Assembly: GCF_035582795.1 (NCBI RefSeq)
Contig: NC_134367.1
Location: 120,988,562 to 121,052,561 of the forward strand
Source: Mycteria americana
Taxonomy: Eukaryota > Chordata > Aves > Ciconiiformes > Ciconiidae
Length of the DNA: 64,000 bases
Reading direction: 5' to 3'
Shown: positions 39,131 to 52,190 of the stretch, piece after piece
How the letters are laid out: every line of letters begins with the position of its first letter
How positions within the stretch are numbered: the stretch's first letter is position 1
The notes under the pieces: generated by a model
Database searches by the model: none
The model's input: the letters and a program-made list of their open reading frames with translations, nothing else
What the model was told of the DNA's origin: nothing
Program-made: the position numbers and the translations under genes

Positions 39131-42100
39131 AATAATTTGGAGGTCTAAGGGCAGCACTTTTTATAAGCCTAGTGCTTCATCTTCTGCTGGTGGCCGGATC
39201 CAGGGATGGCTGGAATTTTGTTGAAGGACTTTCTGTGAACTTCGCCACCTCAGTGAGGTTTCCCTTTCTTTGCTTTGGTGGCGAAGGGGTCCCACGCTTG
39301 GTCACACCAGCCCGAAGTGCACGACTTTGAGAGACCCGCTGTCTCTGGTCTCCTGCAGGGGGAAAGACAGGCAGGATCAGGCAGGCTGTGTGAGGAATGG
39401 AAACCTTGCATGGTTATTGGAAACACCGTCCCAACCCAGGGAGAAGAGACAATTGCAGACTTTGTCCCAGTTTGGCCTGGGAATGGAGGATGCAGCCCTA
39501 AAGTGGTGGAGACTGCTGCATCATGCAAGGTAAGGCACCTCTCCCCTTTTTTTCAAGCCCCTTTGCAACCCTCCTCCCCTGCTGCTCTTGGGGAACCAGG
39601 GGCTGCAGCTCCAGCGACAGCTCATGGTGTTCCCTGCAGTGGACACAGGGTTGGGATGCGAGGGGCTGGGAGCCGAGGCTCCACCCGCCTTTGAGCGTCC
39701 CTTCCCCGGCGCCTGGAAGCTTACTAGCAAAAGTGAAACTTTACATTTTTGTTACCTTTTAATTAAAACATACTGCAAACACCACAAGACTGGGTTAACG
39801 CCAGCAGGTAGTAAGCCAGGTTTTCAAAGTTATGCGAGGATGGCATTTTGCATTCCTCGTACAATGCAAATATGTGATTTAAGCACAAATCCCCTTTCTG
39901 TGCTTGGTGCCTGTGCGAGGTGGAAACCCCAGCCCTCTGGTTTTGCAAAGGATGGGGAGAATATGTGCCACAAATAGAGGTTATTTCATAGCATGGGCTG
40001 GCGTGCCTGCAGAATGCATGAAATACTTTGCCTTGGAAAGTGCTGTAGTCTAGTGAGTCATTGCTTTCTTTTGAATTACAGATGAGTAGCCAGCCCTTCA
40101 CGATGCAAAGAAAAACTAGGTGTGGAGCTGAAAACAAAGGGAAACTTGTGTTTGTCCTGTCTTGGAGGGCAAGACACGCTGGCTGGCATGGGAAGGGGGT
40201 GTGCTCAGCCCCAGGAGGTGGCTGTCAGGGCTGTGTCAGGCTGCGGCAGCACTGGCGAGGGCGGATGGGACTCACGTGAGTGACTCTCTGCTCCTGGACT
40301 TCAGGCAAAGGAAACAAAATTCCCCTAACTCTTGCAGCTTCATAAGGAACCTTTACCAGAGCAGCAGCTCCATCTCATGGCATGTGCATTTCACCACAGA
40401 GATAGAGATCACCCTCTGAAACAGCATTCCGGTGTACAACGTCCCTACCTCAAGGCGGAGGGAGCAGTAAAATTGCGATGGCTCAAAAAAAGCACTCTAT
40501 GGACATTGAGTTCTGTTTCCAGCCCGTCGCTTGGCACAACCCTTGCAGGGAGATGGTGGGGGTGGCCCTGCCACAATACCACCCCCTGTTAATTCTTGGA
40601 GGCGGTTTGAAGATGATGAGAAAGCGTCCCCGACATCCCATCTGAACCAGTGCTTGCATCTCAGACCCCATCGGGTTATTCCAGTGTTGAAACTTGAAGC
40701 ACGGCTTCACCGCTGAGACTGCTGCTTAGGCAGGTGTCTTCAAGGAGGTGATGAGTTGCCTTACTCAGCAGCAGCCCTCATAGGGGGGCTGTGTGTATTT
40801 GCCTTGGGTTTTGGGTGGCTGCAAGCTTCCTGTGGGCTCTCCTTGCTCTCTGAACAGCACTTGTTGGAGGCTCCAAAAAATATGAAAGATTATTTTGCAG
40901 CAGAGCCACAGCAGTGAAGCCTTGAGGAACATTAGCGGCTCAAGGTAAGGGGTAGCTCTTTTTTCCCTAGAGCTGTGTCAGTGCCTGATGCAGAGGGGTT
41001 TCTGCTGGTGCTTGCTCTAGGGACAAAGGGAGTAGGTGGGAAGGTGAATGCAGGCTGGAGAAAAAAAGCACATAATGTTTGACCATTTAGAGTTCAAGGC
41101 TGTTTGGGTAGGTCCCTGTTGTTCAAGGCTCAGGGTCCTGAGTGCATCAGACAGATATCTGACCTGGGTTTTGTGATTCGTGATTTGTGCTTCTGTCTGG
41201 GGAGAGGTTAACAGTAACCCAGCTCTGCAGATCTACCTAGTTGCTTTTTTAAAAAATACTTTTTAAAAAACCTATTTGCAAACCTCTCTGGTCACACTAA
41301 AGCAGACTTGGTGGTGTTGTGTGGGAAGTCTGTGATGTGGCATCAAGCTTGTAGAGGTGTTTAATGTTAATCAAAGGCTGAGGAGCGATAATGACTGGAA
41401 CCCTCTTCTGACATCTGCATCTTTTCTGATGTAGTACCCCAGCAATAAAAGAAGCTGTAATAATTTGATGAGAGTTGATTTTCATAGCGCAGAGAAGAGG
41501 GCTGTCCAGGAACAGGGGAAGCCAGCATTGCAGTACTGCTGCCTATGGTAATGAGCAGCTAGCCATCCAGAGTAGGAAAACATGAATATCCTGACAGGAG
41601 AGCATCCACTTGTGCCCTGGAGAGTTCAGATCATGGGCTTTGCATGGTAATGATGTGGTCCCACTCTGGCAGGCGAAGTGAGGAGCGGTATGGGAAGGCA
41701 CACCCTGTAACTGAAAAGCCACTAAGCCATCTCGGACCTGCAGGGATAGCAGGATGGAGGCAGTGGTTTGCTCGGTCTCCCCAGGTCTGAGGCAGATCGG
41801 AGGATCCTTTTAGTCTCCTGGAGCGGGAAATACAGAGAAACCTCTTCCCCACGCTGCCGTATCGCTCCCAGGAGGCTATGCTTTTTCTCCTGGGGATTAT
41901 CTCAAGGGCATGATGAAGGTGGGAAAGGACGAGAGTGGGAGAGAGAGGAATAAATGAAGGAGCCGTGGGGAACTATTTTAAACACCTGTTTTTTCAGGTG
42001 GAGACTGACCGATTCTGGGCTGCAGGAATGCCTATGTGGAAGGACATGCCTGTTGTTAGGATCCGTAAGTACTGCTCCCTTTCACTGGAAATGCCTTGTT

Positions 42101-42400
42101 TCCCTTGGATAGCATCATACAGAACCTTTCTGGCTGATAGGTATTTAGCTAAGTGATAATATATTAAAACAACCATTTGGTAGTCATAAGGCACCACTGG
42201 CTTCAGCATCTCAAAGTGCTGTAAATAAGATCAGTCTCCAGCCCAGAAATGACAGAGCAGTTGGATTCATGTTTTCCAAAGGGCCTTGTTTGTACCAAGG
42301 TTGGTGACCAGAGTGTTTGGAGGCTTAATTTTGCTTAGCTAAGGCTGGGTGCTGCTAAATGGAGACTCTTTGAACCAACCTACATAGTTTGCTCAAGGTT
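39131..42400. other. Intergenic DNA, no gene seen
   Basis: Ordinary composition. Short open frames (up to 139 codons at 39275-39694) have no splice context or recognisable product and overlap open frames on the other strand. Confidence 0.5.
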
Positions 42401-42404
42401 ATCA

Positions 42405-42545
42405 AATCCCAGAATAACGCAGGCCAGGAGGGACCTCTGGAGATCACCCTGCTCGAAGCAGCAAGAGTAGGCTGAGTCTCGAGCAGCATGGCCCTCGAGG
42501 CTACCCCCATCCCATCTCCAGCCTCTCCTGGAAGATAGAACTGAA
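42405..42545 (-). mobile_element. CR1 LINE 3' end fragment
   Basis: 'caggaggga' plus 'cctctggagatcaccctg', followed by 'ctcgaagcagcaagagtagg', matches the reverse complement of a CR1 3' region (the 'gggacctctggagatcatc...ctgctcaaagcagg' block). It is old and diverged. Confidence 0.6.
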
Positions 42546-44795
42546 CATGAACACCAAATCCTGACCCCACCAAATATTGTGGATGGGATGCTCACTTCTC
42601 ATTTGCTTCTCCCCTGTTGCTTGAAGAGCCATACCCAACCGAGCCATGCAAAGGGCAAGAAAAACTGCAGCTTATCCTCGCTCCTCCAGCAACTACCTAT
42701 GCCACCCCCACCTTTGTCTCCAGTGATGGGATCCTCCGTCCACCACTGGTCCCAAGCAGGCTTGGCAAAGCCACGTGGTCTGCTTTTGTCCTACCTGCGA
42801 GCTGAGACCTCTGTGGCAGCCCTCACCCATCATCATCCACGTACCAAAGGGCTGCAGCAGGGATACACATGCCCTGTGCTAGTGCAAAGCCACTGGCACT
42901 GCTGGGGGGGACGCAGGCAGCCCCTGCAGTAGCACAGTCTTGCCTCTGAGTTGCCTCTTGCATGCTGTAGGGCTAAGGCTTTCCTCTAGAAAACAAATCT
43001 TGTTCAACTGCTTGAGCGTTGCTTGGCTGTGTGACAGCCAGCTGCTCTGGCACATGACTGGGAACATTTTGTTGCACGATCTTTACAGTTTCAGGGAGGA
43101 GAAGCTTCCTCATAGCTGAGAGCGGCAGCAAGCAAGGAAGACGCACATTATGATGCACCTACAAAAGATAGGGTCTGTGTCGGATATGTCCCCACTGAGG
43201 CCTCCATAGCCATTTGAAGTGGGGATAGGTCACTTCTGGCTTCAGCCTTTTGCCAATGAACTGGCGAAGGGGGGCAAAGAAAAATCCTCCGGCTTGCAGC
43301 TGCAGAGATCTTCCTGCAGAATTGACTGTGCAAGAAGGGCTGGGTTTTGGGTGTGCTACCCTTGCATGGCACCAAGCCCAGTATTGTGAGGGCTCCCTCT
43401 GAAGCAACGTGCGGGAAGTGGTGGTGGAGGGACGCCAGCCTGGGGGAGCAGGAGGGTGAAAGTGGGACCTTAGGGACGAGCTGTCCATCAAATGCTGGCA
43501 CTGATGCAGCGGGCTGGTGGTGTCCAGGTGTAGAGCTGCTGCTGGTGGGTTTGGGTTGGATTTGGGATGGGTTGAACTAAAGCCACTGGTCAGTCCAGCT
43601 AGAAAGGAGCTGCTCTGATTTGCTGGGTGCTGTTTCCTGTGTTGGTACCCAGCTGCTGCAAGACTTCTTAATTTCCACACGCCATTAAAAGTCAGTACAG
43701 AACAGTGTATTCCCAGAAGTGCAAAGCTAGTACATGGATGGCTCTTCTACTCCGAAAAACCTGGCGTGCACAACAGGCTCCCTCTTACCCAGCAAGTCAT
43801 TTCCCTCTGCAGCCCAATCGCCTGTCAGAGCTGCTGCCTCCAACAGCACCGCATCTCCCTTCCCTTGGTCCTGTGAGAAGCAGAGCGGCTCAGCAAGGAT
43901 GGAGGTGTCCCATTTTCCTGTGCACAAGCAGCTCTGCAATGTGTGGTGAAATCAGAGCACCTCCACCGGGGTTGCAGAAGTCACACTTCGACCCACCTGC
44001 TTTTAGCAATAGTGACCGTTTCGTTGCAGTAACTTTTTGGAACCAAAGGATTCTTTAACTGCTCCCTTGTGTAAGTCCTTAATGATGTGACGGCAAAGTT
44101 TTGTTCTTTGTATCACTCCCATTATACAGAGTTTGTGCTTGTGGATTTTATTGTGATAGTCCAGAGCTTTCAAATGAATTTCTCAGTTTCAGCCGCTTAT
44201 GTGGGGACAAGGAGCATCTTATACACAGCTCAGGGAAGGAGCAGTTAACTGCTGGATAACCCAGCTGCAAACCCAGGAATCCCACCAATGCCTCCAGACC
44301 ATCACTGCTGCTATATTTTACTTTGCTCTGTATCCTGAGACCACTGAAGCCATCAAAAGGCCACTGGGGACATCCCTTTGAGTACAGGGACTTCCTGCTG
44401 GCACGACCCCAGCACCGCAAACTCTGTCACCTGCTCCCCAGCCTTTCCCCATCCTCCACCCAGTGAAAATGTGCAGGGGCCCGCAGGAGGCTGCAGAGGT
44501 GGGGCCGGCGTGTGTTGTTCTCCAGTGCTTCGGGACTGGTAGAACAGCTCTTAGAGCACAATTTTACTTGGCACGGGCTGGTTTTGTAATGAAAGAAATA
44601 AATAAGTGCCATCCTGCTCCACTGGGAGGTTGAAGAGTTTCCTTTTTTTTTTTTTTTAATGATCTGTTTGTACCGAGGCCAAACATTGAATACTTCAGCC
44701 TCAAAAATAAAAGTTTCAACAAGAACTGTAATTAGGAGGAGGCTAAAATACAGGCACTCTTGTGCCTTTATCCATGCTGCCACGAGACAGCTTGT
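42546..44795. other. Intergenic DNA, no gene seen
   Basis: Open frames up to 173 codons (minus strand 43159-43680) overlap others on the same strand, with low-complexity Ser/Pro-rich products and no recognised domain. I see nothing else. Confidence 0.45.
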
Positions 44796-44846
44796 ATTTT
44801 ATTTTATTTTATTTTATTTTATTTTATTTTATTTTATTTTATTTTT
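44796..44846. repeat. (ATTTT)n microsatellite
   Basis: About ten tandem ATTTT units. No flanking retroposon body was recognised. Confidence 0.92.
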
Positions 44847-45224
44847 TCCTTTAAAGTAGAACTGAAGGAGTGTGTTGGTGCTGCATGCTGCTGACTCATC
44901 AGCTCTGGAGACAGGATCGCCCTATGTATGTGCTCTATATGCACCCCCATCGACATGCAACCACCTGGGGCACCAAACTAGGCTGGGAGGGAATGTCCCC
45001 ACAGGAGATGGAGATAGCTGAAGGATTTGGGCGACAGGGTAGGGTCTCCCTGCCCATGTGGAGGTCTTCTCCTCCTCTCCCGCCCCGGTGAGCTTCTCAT
45101 GGGCTGGAAGTGCGCAAGCGCCCAAGCCAGCGCAGGAGAGGGAGGAGGACATAGGACTGGAGGCTGTTGCGGGAGGGGAGGGGGGAAGGGCCGGTCCACC
45201 TTTTTTGGCAGCACCTTGCAGTTA

Positions 45225-45450
45225 AATCAGCTTAAAGCGATCATGAAACCATAGGGTAGTATTTCACTCCTCTTTACTGTGGTCTTGCTCTTGAAAGCGC
45301 CAATATGCGCGCCGGCTAGTTTATGTAAGATGAACGTGGATGGAGGACAATAAATTCTTTCTTAGGTCCCATCCAACAGGCATCGGATAATAATAATTTT
45401 TGACTTTTATGTGCTGCGCTCAATTCAAAGCTGCAGATGAAGCCCCACTC
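45225..45450. promoter_or_regulatory. Candidate conserved non-coding element
   Basis: A compact stretch of balanced sequence with no coding potential. It contains 'gcgccaatatgcgcgccggc', 'gataataataatttttgac' and CAATAAA-like AT cores. It is flanked by ordinary repeat-free DNA. The call is from texture only. Confidence 0.22.
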
Positions 45451-46671
45451 TAGCAGCGCGGTATAGGAGCATTTCTACCAATTTCAGCAAGAGCCCTGCA
45501 GGCAGACAGCTTGCAGGGACAGGCTCAGGGAGTTTCAGGAAGCTGCAAAATAGAGTAAATAATAATAAGCAGAAATAAAAAAATAAATCAGAAATGCGTT
45601 ACCAGCTCTGTAGGAACTGCTTTCAAATTTCCTTAAAAAAAAAAAAAAGAAAAAAAAGATCACCATGTTATTTACATTACATTGAACTCGCTGAAAAACC
45701 CAAACAAATGAGTACGGTATTAGGTAACTCACTTTTTTGATAGGACACAGCTATTTCATACCCTGTTATTCAATGGATGAATTAAAATATTTAATATATT
45801 GCTTATACAAGTCTATACGTGTAGTATACGTACATACCCTCAAATGCTACACCAAGTTAAAGCAACCATGATTTTTGCAGATAGGGCAGTGTGGAGACAC
45901 AAGGCCAGCAACAGATCGGGGTTCCCACACCGTCCTGGCTCGGTGGGGAGCTGTTGCAGGAGTGGGATGCATGCGTTGTAACTGAGACGTGGCTGCAGCA
46001 CACCTCTCTACCTGTATCAGGTAGCTGTAGGGTGGCAGAGCTCAGTGTGGGCTGCCTGCCCAAGCGCTCATCTTGTGTCTCAGGAGGATTTTGCAGCCTG
46101 TTGCTGCTGGAGGTGCTTGAGGATGAGGCTTCGTGTTACAGCTTGAGCCGAATTAACAGCTGCCAACATCAAAAAGAAGTCCTGCTGCAGGCAATGTTCT
46201 TCTGCCCCTCACTTGGTGCTGTCTGTGGTGTCCTCTGATCCCCAGGCAATGCAGTTCAGCTCAGGGGATGGACAAAAGCCCACGGGAAAGAAAACAAATA
46301 GATTTTTTTGCTTGGGTTAATATGCTGGCAGCCCCCTGTGTGATCCTGTAAACGTGGGCGGAAGAAGGTGGTGAGGGGGAAGCAGGACCTTCCTGTTTCG
46401 ATGGTGGCAAGCTGCTAGTTCAGCTTCACTGTAACATGGAAGCGCACCTGTAGCTGGCTTGTTTGAAACTATCTATTTCAGTTGTGGCTATAGGACCCAC
46501 AGTTACACCTCGACTTTCCGTGTCAGTGTGCCTGGAGACTGGCTCAGTTCCTACACACCTGTCAGTATAGTGATGGGACACCTGGACAAGGCAGAAGATA
46601 AAAAAAATCCCCGTCTCACCCCTTGTGCAAATACTCTTACATATTCTTGCCTGGCTGCCTTTACAGGATGA

Positions 46672-46925
46672 CTCTTTAACCGTGACTTTCTCATGCCGGA
46701 CATGACTTCCTCTATTATACTGTTGCACTACTTTGAATCTGCTACGATGGAGATACTGAATACTGCCGAAGCAAAACGGCTGCATCCATTTACTCCAGAA
46801 ACCCCCTGCAGAAGTAGTGTAAAATGCTGCTTTACAAGCCACGTAAAGGATGAAGCGCTGCTGCTGGAGGACCTGGCCATTGCACACTGAATAACAGAGC
46901 AACAATGACTGAATCTAATAAACAC
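46672..46925 (+). other. Unassigned exon-like open stretch with poly(A) signal
   Basis: After a possible acceptor (TTTACAG, 46661-46666) a + frame stays open from 46672 to the stop at 46888-46890, with Met at 46693: LFNRDFLMPDMTSS, then IILLHYFESATMEILNTAE, and finally DEALLLEDLAIAH. AATAAA follows at 46917-46922, then a T/GT-rich stretch (ACTTTGTCTGTCTTTG). The arrangement would fit a terminal exon of a small gene or lncRNA. No family is recognised. An in-frame TGA just upstream (46669-46671) means any coding exon must enter in another phase or start at the Met. Confidence 0.18.
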
Positions 46926-47181
46926 TTTGTCTGTCTTTGTTAAATCATGAATAGCATTGCAAGATAAGGAGATTCATATGATCAGATGATTTATTCTACA
47001 TCGTGAGAGCTGGTAGCTGAGTCCTGATGCCTCTCCTGCTAGGTATACACAAACCAAGCTCATGCTGCAATGCCACTGCCTTATTTTTCTTCCTAGATCC
47101 AAGTTCTTTTTCAAGATAGCAACCACCATCTTTTCTAGCTTCATCCCCTTGTGCATATTTGAAAGTGACTCATTCACTTAC

Positions 47182-47523
47182 CTTCCTGGCTGCTGGAAAA
47201 GGGTTTCCCCATTGGGGAGGCGGCACGGCCATCCGCTCCAGGCTTATGCTCGGTGTCCTCTGCCTGTCTGCAGCTGGTGGGTCTTTGAAAAAAAACAGAA
47301 GTGATAGGCGGGGAGGGAGCAAGGACTGAAGAGTTGGAGAGACGCTGCATAGCACAGCAAAGCTGTTTTATTTGTTTTCTATCTTTTAAAGTACACAGCA
47401 GCCTGTGTAATTCCCTGGCTACAAACTGTAGCTCTTTTTTATCAGATGCCAGTACGTTTGTTGACTGAGTGTCACTAGGATCACTCATTTGGCCGTGCAG
47501 CCACTCCAGCCCCGAAGATGTGG
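47182..47523 (-). other. Unassigned exon-like open stretch on the minus strand
   Basis: An open frame runs from just after a TGA near 47524 down to a strong donor consensus CAGGAAG|GTAAGTG (exon end 47182). Met at 47488 is followed by SDPSDTQSTNVLASDKKE and an amphipathic helix-like segment (LQFVARELHRLLCTLKDRK, then QIKQLCCAMQRL). It could be a 5' coding exon of an unknown gene, but no acceptor, promoter or partner exon was identified and the sequence was not recognised as WDPCP or any other expected neighbour. Confidence 0.18.
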
Positions 47524-49454
47524 TAATTCAAAATTTTTGTCATTCAAAGATGCGGTGTAAAGCTGGTGTTTTTTTGAGGAGTTAAGATTTTGTTAAGCAG
47601 GACAGGCTGGCACTGCAGCAGGACTGCAGCAGTCCTGCACAGAGGTGGTCGGGCGGATGCCAGGACAGGAGGATGTCAGACCCAAAAGGCAGATTTTCGC
47701 AGTTAAACCCTGTCCCCACACCACCCCTATCACTGAAAGAGTGAAGTCATGAAGGAGCTGCAAGTCATGAAGGAGCTGCAGGGAGGAAAATGTCAGCTAT
47801 GTGTTATGGAAAACGCAGATGGATTTTTTTTCTTTTTTTTTTTTTGGTTTTGCTAGTCTCAGTTTCTTCACTCATCATTAATCTCTGTTTACGTAGGTGT
47901 GTGGAAAGGCAATCCATTCCAGAGGCAGTGGAACTGGAAATTTGGAGGTTATCTTGTGCTATCTCAGCTTGCTGACTCGCCGCTCATCCTGCCGTCCATA
48001 AACTGCCAAGTGCCCGGTGAAGTCCAACTGAGTGCTGCCTTAGGCAAGAATGAGTCAAACAGAGAAAATAAATCTCTCAAGCCAGGCCAACTGGGATCCC
48101 CTTTGGGGGAATTCTCCTCATTTGGGTGGATTTTCCCCCTCCGTGGACATAGTCATGTTTGACTCAAGTACTGTTTTACTCGAGGGTGGCTTTCAGGTAT
48201 GACAGCAGTGTAGTTGTGAGAATGAAAACGTGAATGCTTTTGTGCAGCATCCAATTTGTTAACTGCCACAGTGCGAAATCTCACTCAGCTTTGATAATAC
48301 AAATAATACATTCCAGGCATAAAATGCCCTTTATTACTGATGAGAATGTAAATAATTAAAGAAAAAGCTCAGATTTTCCCTGCGCCTTTGTCTTCAAACT
48401 ACCAGTTGGGCAATAGCTATGCAAGCAGCTGGGCATCTATACAGCAACTAAAAGCAGCTCTCCTCATCAGCTTTCCTGAGACATTTTTAAGCTGCAGTAA
48501 TGCAACTCTCCCATCATGCTAAGCTTTATTGGTTTAGCAAAAGAAACTAAGAAACTTCATTGGAGACCAGATTATGTTGGTTGCAAAAACAGAGCGATTC
48601 TTCTGCTCTTCAACCCCATTATCTCCTCCGTAGTGTCTTGATCAGCTTTCTTACACACAGCCTCGGATTCTGCTGAGACCTGCAAATTGCTTTTTTGGCT
48701 GCCAAATTGCCATAACCTTTCTATTTTTATGTTTTAAAAGAGCTTAAACCCCTCCATCCTCTTTGGACGTGTCTTTAAAATTGACCAGTATTGGGAGGAT
48801 TTCATGTATATCCGAAAGCTTAGAAGATGTTACTTCTACCGAGCTTCTAGTTTTACACTCAACAGACATGAAAAGCCCAGCAGGGATAAAAGGAACTTAA
48901 CCAGTTCTGTCTAATGCATATAAATCTACCTAAGAGCTCAAGGCTCTGGAAGTACTCAATGTGTTACATTTATCTGAGTCTAAGATACAGAAGTCGGTCT
49001 TCAGCCCACATGCCACATGTCCCATTTTGATGCCAAGTTAATATGAATTAAGAGACTGAGATGAATAAACAAGGTCAGTCTGGGCTGGGCCAAGTTGAAT
49101 CAATGTAAAATAATTGTCAGTATTTTCTGTCAGCAACGCTGGTTTATCTTGGCTTGGGATTTTCGGCACTATAGATTATAAAATGTTTTCAGTGGAACAG
49201 TTGGCAGACATTTTATTGATTTTTCTTTGTTTTGTGAATGCTGGAAAAATTTCCATTAAGTATACATGCTGCTCATGTGATGAAGCCAAATTGCTTTTTC
49301 AAACTTTTCTTTCTTCAAGTGAACTAACGCGGTAATATGTTAGTAATCTAATTTAATCAAGAGGATCTTTGTCTGAAATCAAGAGGCCACAGAGTGCACC
49401 TTGATGTGTCTCGAGTACTTATGGGCTAATAAGAGTTAATTTTGTATTTTCAAG
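47524..49454. other. Intergenic DNA with CNE-like parts
   Basis: No gene was seen. An 18-bp tandem duplication lies at 47744-47779 (unit AAGTCATGAAGGAGCTGC). From about 48240 to 49350 the sequence is AT-rich, repeat-free and rich in homeodomain-like cores, and may contain conserved regulatory elements. Confidence 0.4.
47744..47779 (+). repeat. Two-copy 18-bp tandem repeat
   Basis: AAGTCATGAAGGAGCTGC occurs twice in perfect tandem (47744-47761 and 47762-47779). Confidence 0.9.
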
Positions 49455-49570
49455 GTGCTGTACGCATGTTGACTAATTAATTTGCCCAACACCCCTTTGA
49501 AGTTGGTAACATACTATCTCGGTTTTACAGATGTAGAAATTGAGAGTGCAACTTCACACAGAGCCATGTA
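49455..49570 (+). mobile_element. Ancient MIR-like SINE remnant
   Basis: The blocks 'ggtgctgtacgcatgttgac', 'taattaatttgcccaacacc', 'gaagttggtaacatactatc' and 'ggttttacagatgtagaaat' followed by 'tgagag' line up with the MIR consensus ('gtgctttacatatgttgac / taatttaatcctcacaac / gaggtaggtactattatc / ccattttacagatgaggaaactgag'). Confidence 0.65.
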
Positions 49571-49574
49571 TATT

Positions 49575-52079
49575 TGCCCGTTGTCGCATTCTTGATGCAC
49601 GTGAAGCTCCTGTTGCCTTCACCGGGGCTGAGCAACAGTGAAAAATGAGAAGGGAGGCTGCAGCAACTGGGCAGGATTAGCACTGCTGAGCTGCTGGATC
49701 CCACCTGTGTGATGAATTTCCTACACCACATCACCACATCCCCGCAGCATGCCTCTTAATAGAGTTACTTTGGAACTGAAAATTGCTAGGACAGATAGAG
49801 CAGCTTGTAGGATTACGCGTGGACCCGTTGCAGACCATATTTCTCAGTCTATATTCCTGTGATTTTAAGACCAGGTTTGCCTTCTAGTGAAAGAGAACTT
49901 TTGAAAAATATAATTGACCGTGGATGAACAAACAGAAGTGCCATAACAGTGATGAATGCTTATTTTGTTTAATTGCATGAAACAATGGAGTAAGAAATCC
50001 GTTTAATGGGGTTTTTTTTACATGACATACAAAAGGGGATGCAGTGAAATAACTCTAATTCTCTCTCTCTTTATGCTGATTTAATGACCAACATATACAG
50101 ATATGAAAGACTGTCATGCAGTTTTCTCTTAATGCTTCCTGAGGTTTGGTTAGTGATGCTACCGATACAAAATGTACAAACATGCTTCTGAGCTTAAATA
50201 AAAACCTTGTAGAGCACTAGAAATACATGTATTTTTAAGTACATAAGCAACAGGAAAGTTTTATGATAAAAATCACTGTGATGATATATACTTTTGCCTT
50301 CTATCCTAATCACCTGTATTAAAACAAGAGATATCCTAATTAAATTAGGAGTATTTCTGGTTTGGGGGATGGGGACAAGGTAGATGGATAATAAGCTAAA
50401 AAAAACCCCAACCCAGCTTCACACACATCCTGACACTACCAGCAAATGCAAGATATTCAAACCCACTTGCATTATGGTAAGGAAACAGAATGACACACTG
50501 ATGGGGAGGAAACCCACACCGCAGTTACCAATAGCAATGGCAGAGGAGTGAGTGCAGCCATAGCTCTGTGTTGACTCTTATGTGCTGGACTCTGGCACGG
50601 TTGCAGGCACTCACTGGCTGACTCATCCAGAAATAAGCTGTCCCACAGGGAGTCAATCAGTTTCTTTAATGTGTTGCCAAGAGGATCAGTACGTTACCTT
50701 GGTCCTCTGAACAACAGCGTCCATACCTTCTGAAAATACTTTCCTTTTTTACAAGCAGCAAAAGGGTTATGTTGAGTTTCCATAAATAGATAACAAGAAT
50801 AATGAGAGAGAGGACAAGAATTGCTAGGCTATAACATATCTGATACTTGGAGGGACAGAATGGCAATGGTCAATGGCAAACATAAGCCAGAGATGAGAGC
50901 TTTGTCTTGTAAAATTATTCACTGGACTGTGCATCATTGGTGGTATTTAACTGTCTGTTCATGGTAGAGTGAAAGAAACCATGTACCAAATAAAATGCCT
51001 CTGTCTGGAGCCTCCTGAAATCTTTATTGCTCATAACTTACTCTGTGTGTGTGCATGGTTCAGAAAGTTTACTACAGTCCTCCACTGACAGCAACACTAT
51101 TGCTACTTTCATAAAATGTTACGGAGTTAAGCTGATTTTCTCTGTCTGTAAAACATACTTTAGTCTCAAACTAAGTTCTCTGCTTTCTGACTGTTAAGGC
51201 AAGAAGAGAAACCAGATTTTGCTTAGAATGAGTTCTCAGAAAAATAAACCCTTGAGACTATTTTATGAAAGATCATTTTGGTTCCAGCCTTTTCTGTCCT
51301 TTTTCTGTCCCCGTCTCCATCCCAGGCTATGGCTTTCCTTGTTAGGCAGAGCAGCACAGGAGATGATGACGTAAAGAGTTAACTAAGTGATTTGTTCATC
51401 ATGCAGCCTGAAAACTGGGCTTCTGTTACACATATGCAGATGTTAGGCTTCCTGAAGGGCATCAGTAACAAGGTTTATTAAGTTAAGTTAAACAGAAACA
51501 TTTTCTGCTACTCTTCACAGGGCCCTTGCCCAGGGCTTCTGGCTAGGCGTAAATCATGAGATATGCCTCAGCTGTTCCAAAACAAAGGTTCTGTCAAAGC
51601 TGAAATACAGGAAAGAAAGAAGCCCGGGTATGTGCTGGACAAGATCTTCCAGAAACTTGGGTGAGATATAGATTTGGGACGGTATCTGGGTCTGACAGGG
51701 GTGGTAGTGTTAGAAACGCTGTAATGTAGGTCAATTGATTTCATGGGTTTGGTGTGACTAGCTGGTACAAAGATGTTGTCTGTCAAGGCAGACAACAAAA
51801 GACTCTGGGAAAGAAGAAAGAGCAGCCATTGAGTATTCTTGCTAAACACCTGCAAAGTCCCGTTGTGCTGTCTTACAGACATTAGGGGAACCACTGCTAC
51901 CCTGAAGATAGCAGAGCCTGGGAGTACTGTCATGTACACTTGAATTCATGCAGGCCAAGCGGACATGAGTGGTGCTATTGGCTTTGTGTGACTTGCAATT
52001 TACTTCTACAGATAAGGCTGTGGGGTTTTTATTGCAAGACTAATGACACTGAGGCTCGACTTGCAATGAACAGATTGAT
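49575..52079. other. Intergenic DNA, no gene seen
   Basis: AT-rich sequence with short open frames only. No transposon or exon pattern was recognised. Confidence 0.5.
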
Positions 52080-52190
52080 TTTAGGTTGGAAGGGAGCTCT
52101 GGAGGTCATCCAGCCCAATCCTCTTCTCAGAGCAGATTCAACTGTTAAGTTAGATCCAACTTCAAGGTTGCTTTGGCTCAGGTCTGTGAC
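52078..52190 (-). mobile_element. CR1 LINE 3' end fragment
   Basis: 'ttaggttggaagggagctct', 'ggaggtcatccagcccaatc' and 'agagcagattcaactg' followed by 'ttaagttagatc' form the reverse complement of a CR1 3' UTR. The end lies at the left, so the element is on the minus strand. Diverged and 5' truncated. Confidence 0.75.

Noticed and set aside
46426-46905. 159-codon minus-strand open frame
   Set aside because: Antisense to the exon-like + stretch; Cys/Ser/Tyr-rich product with no domain, and no acceptor that would join it to the donor at 47182.
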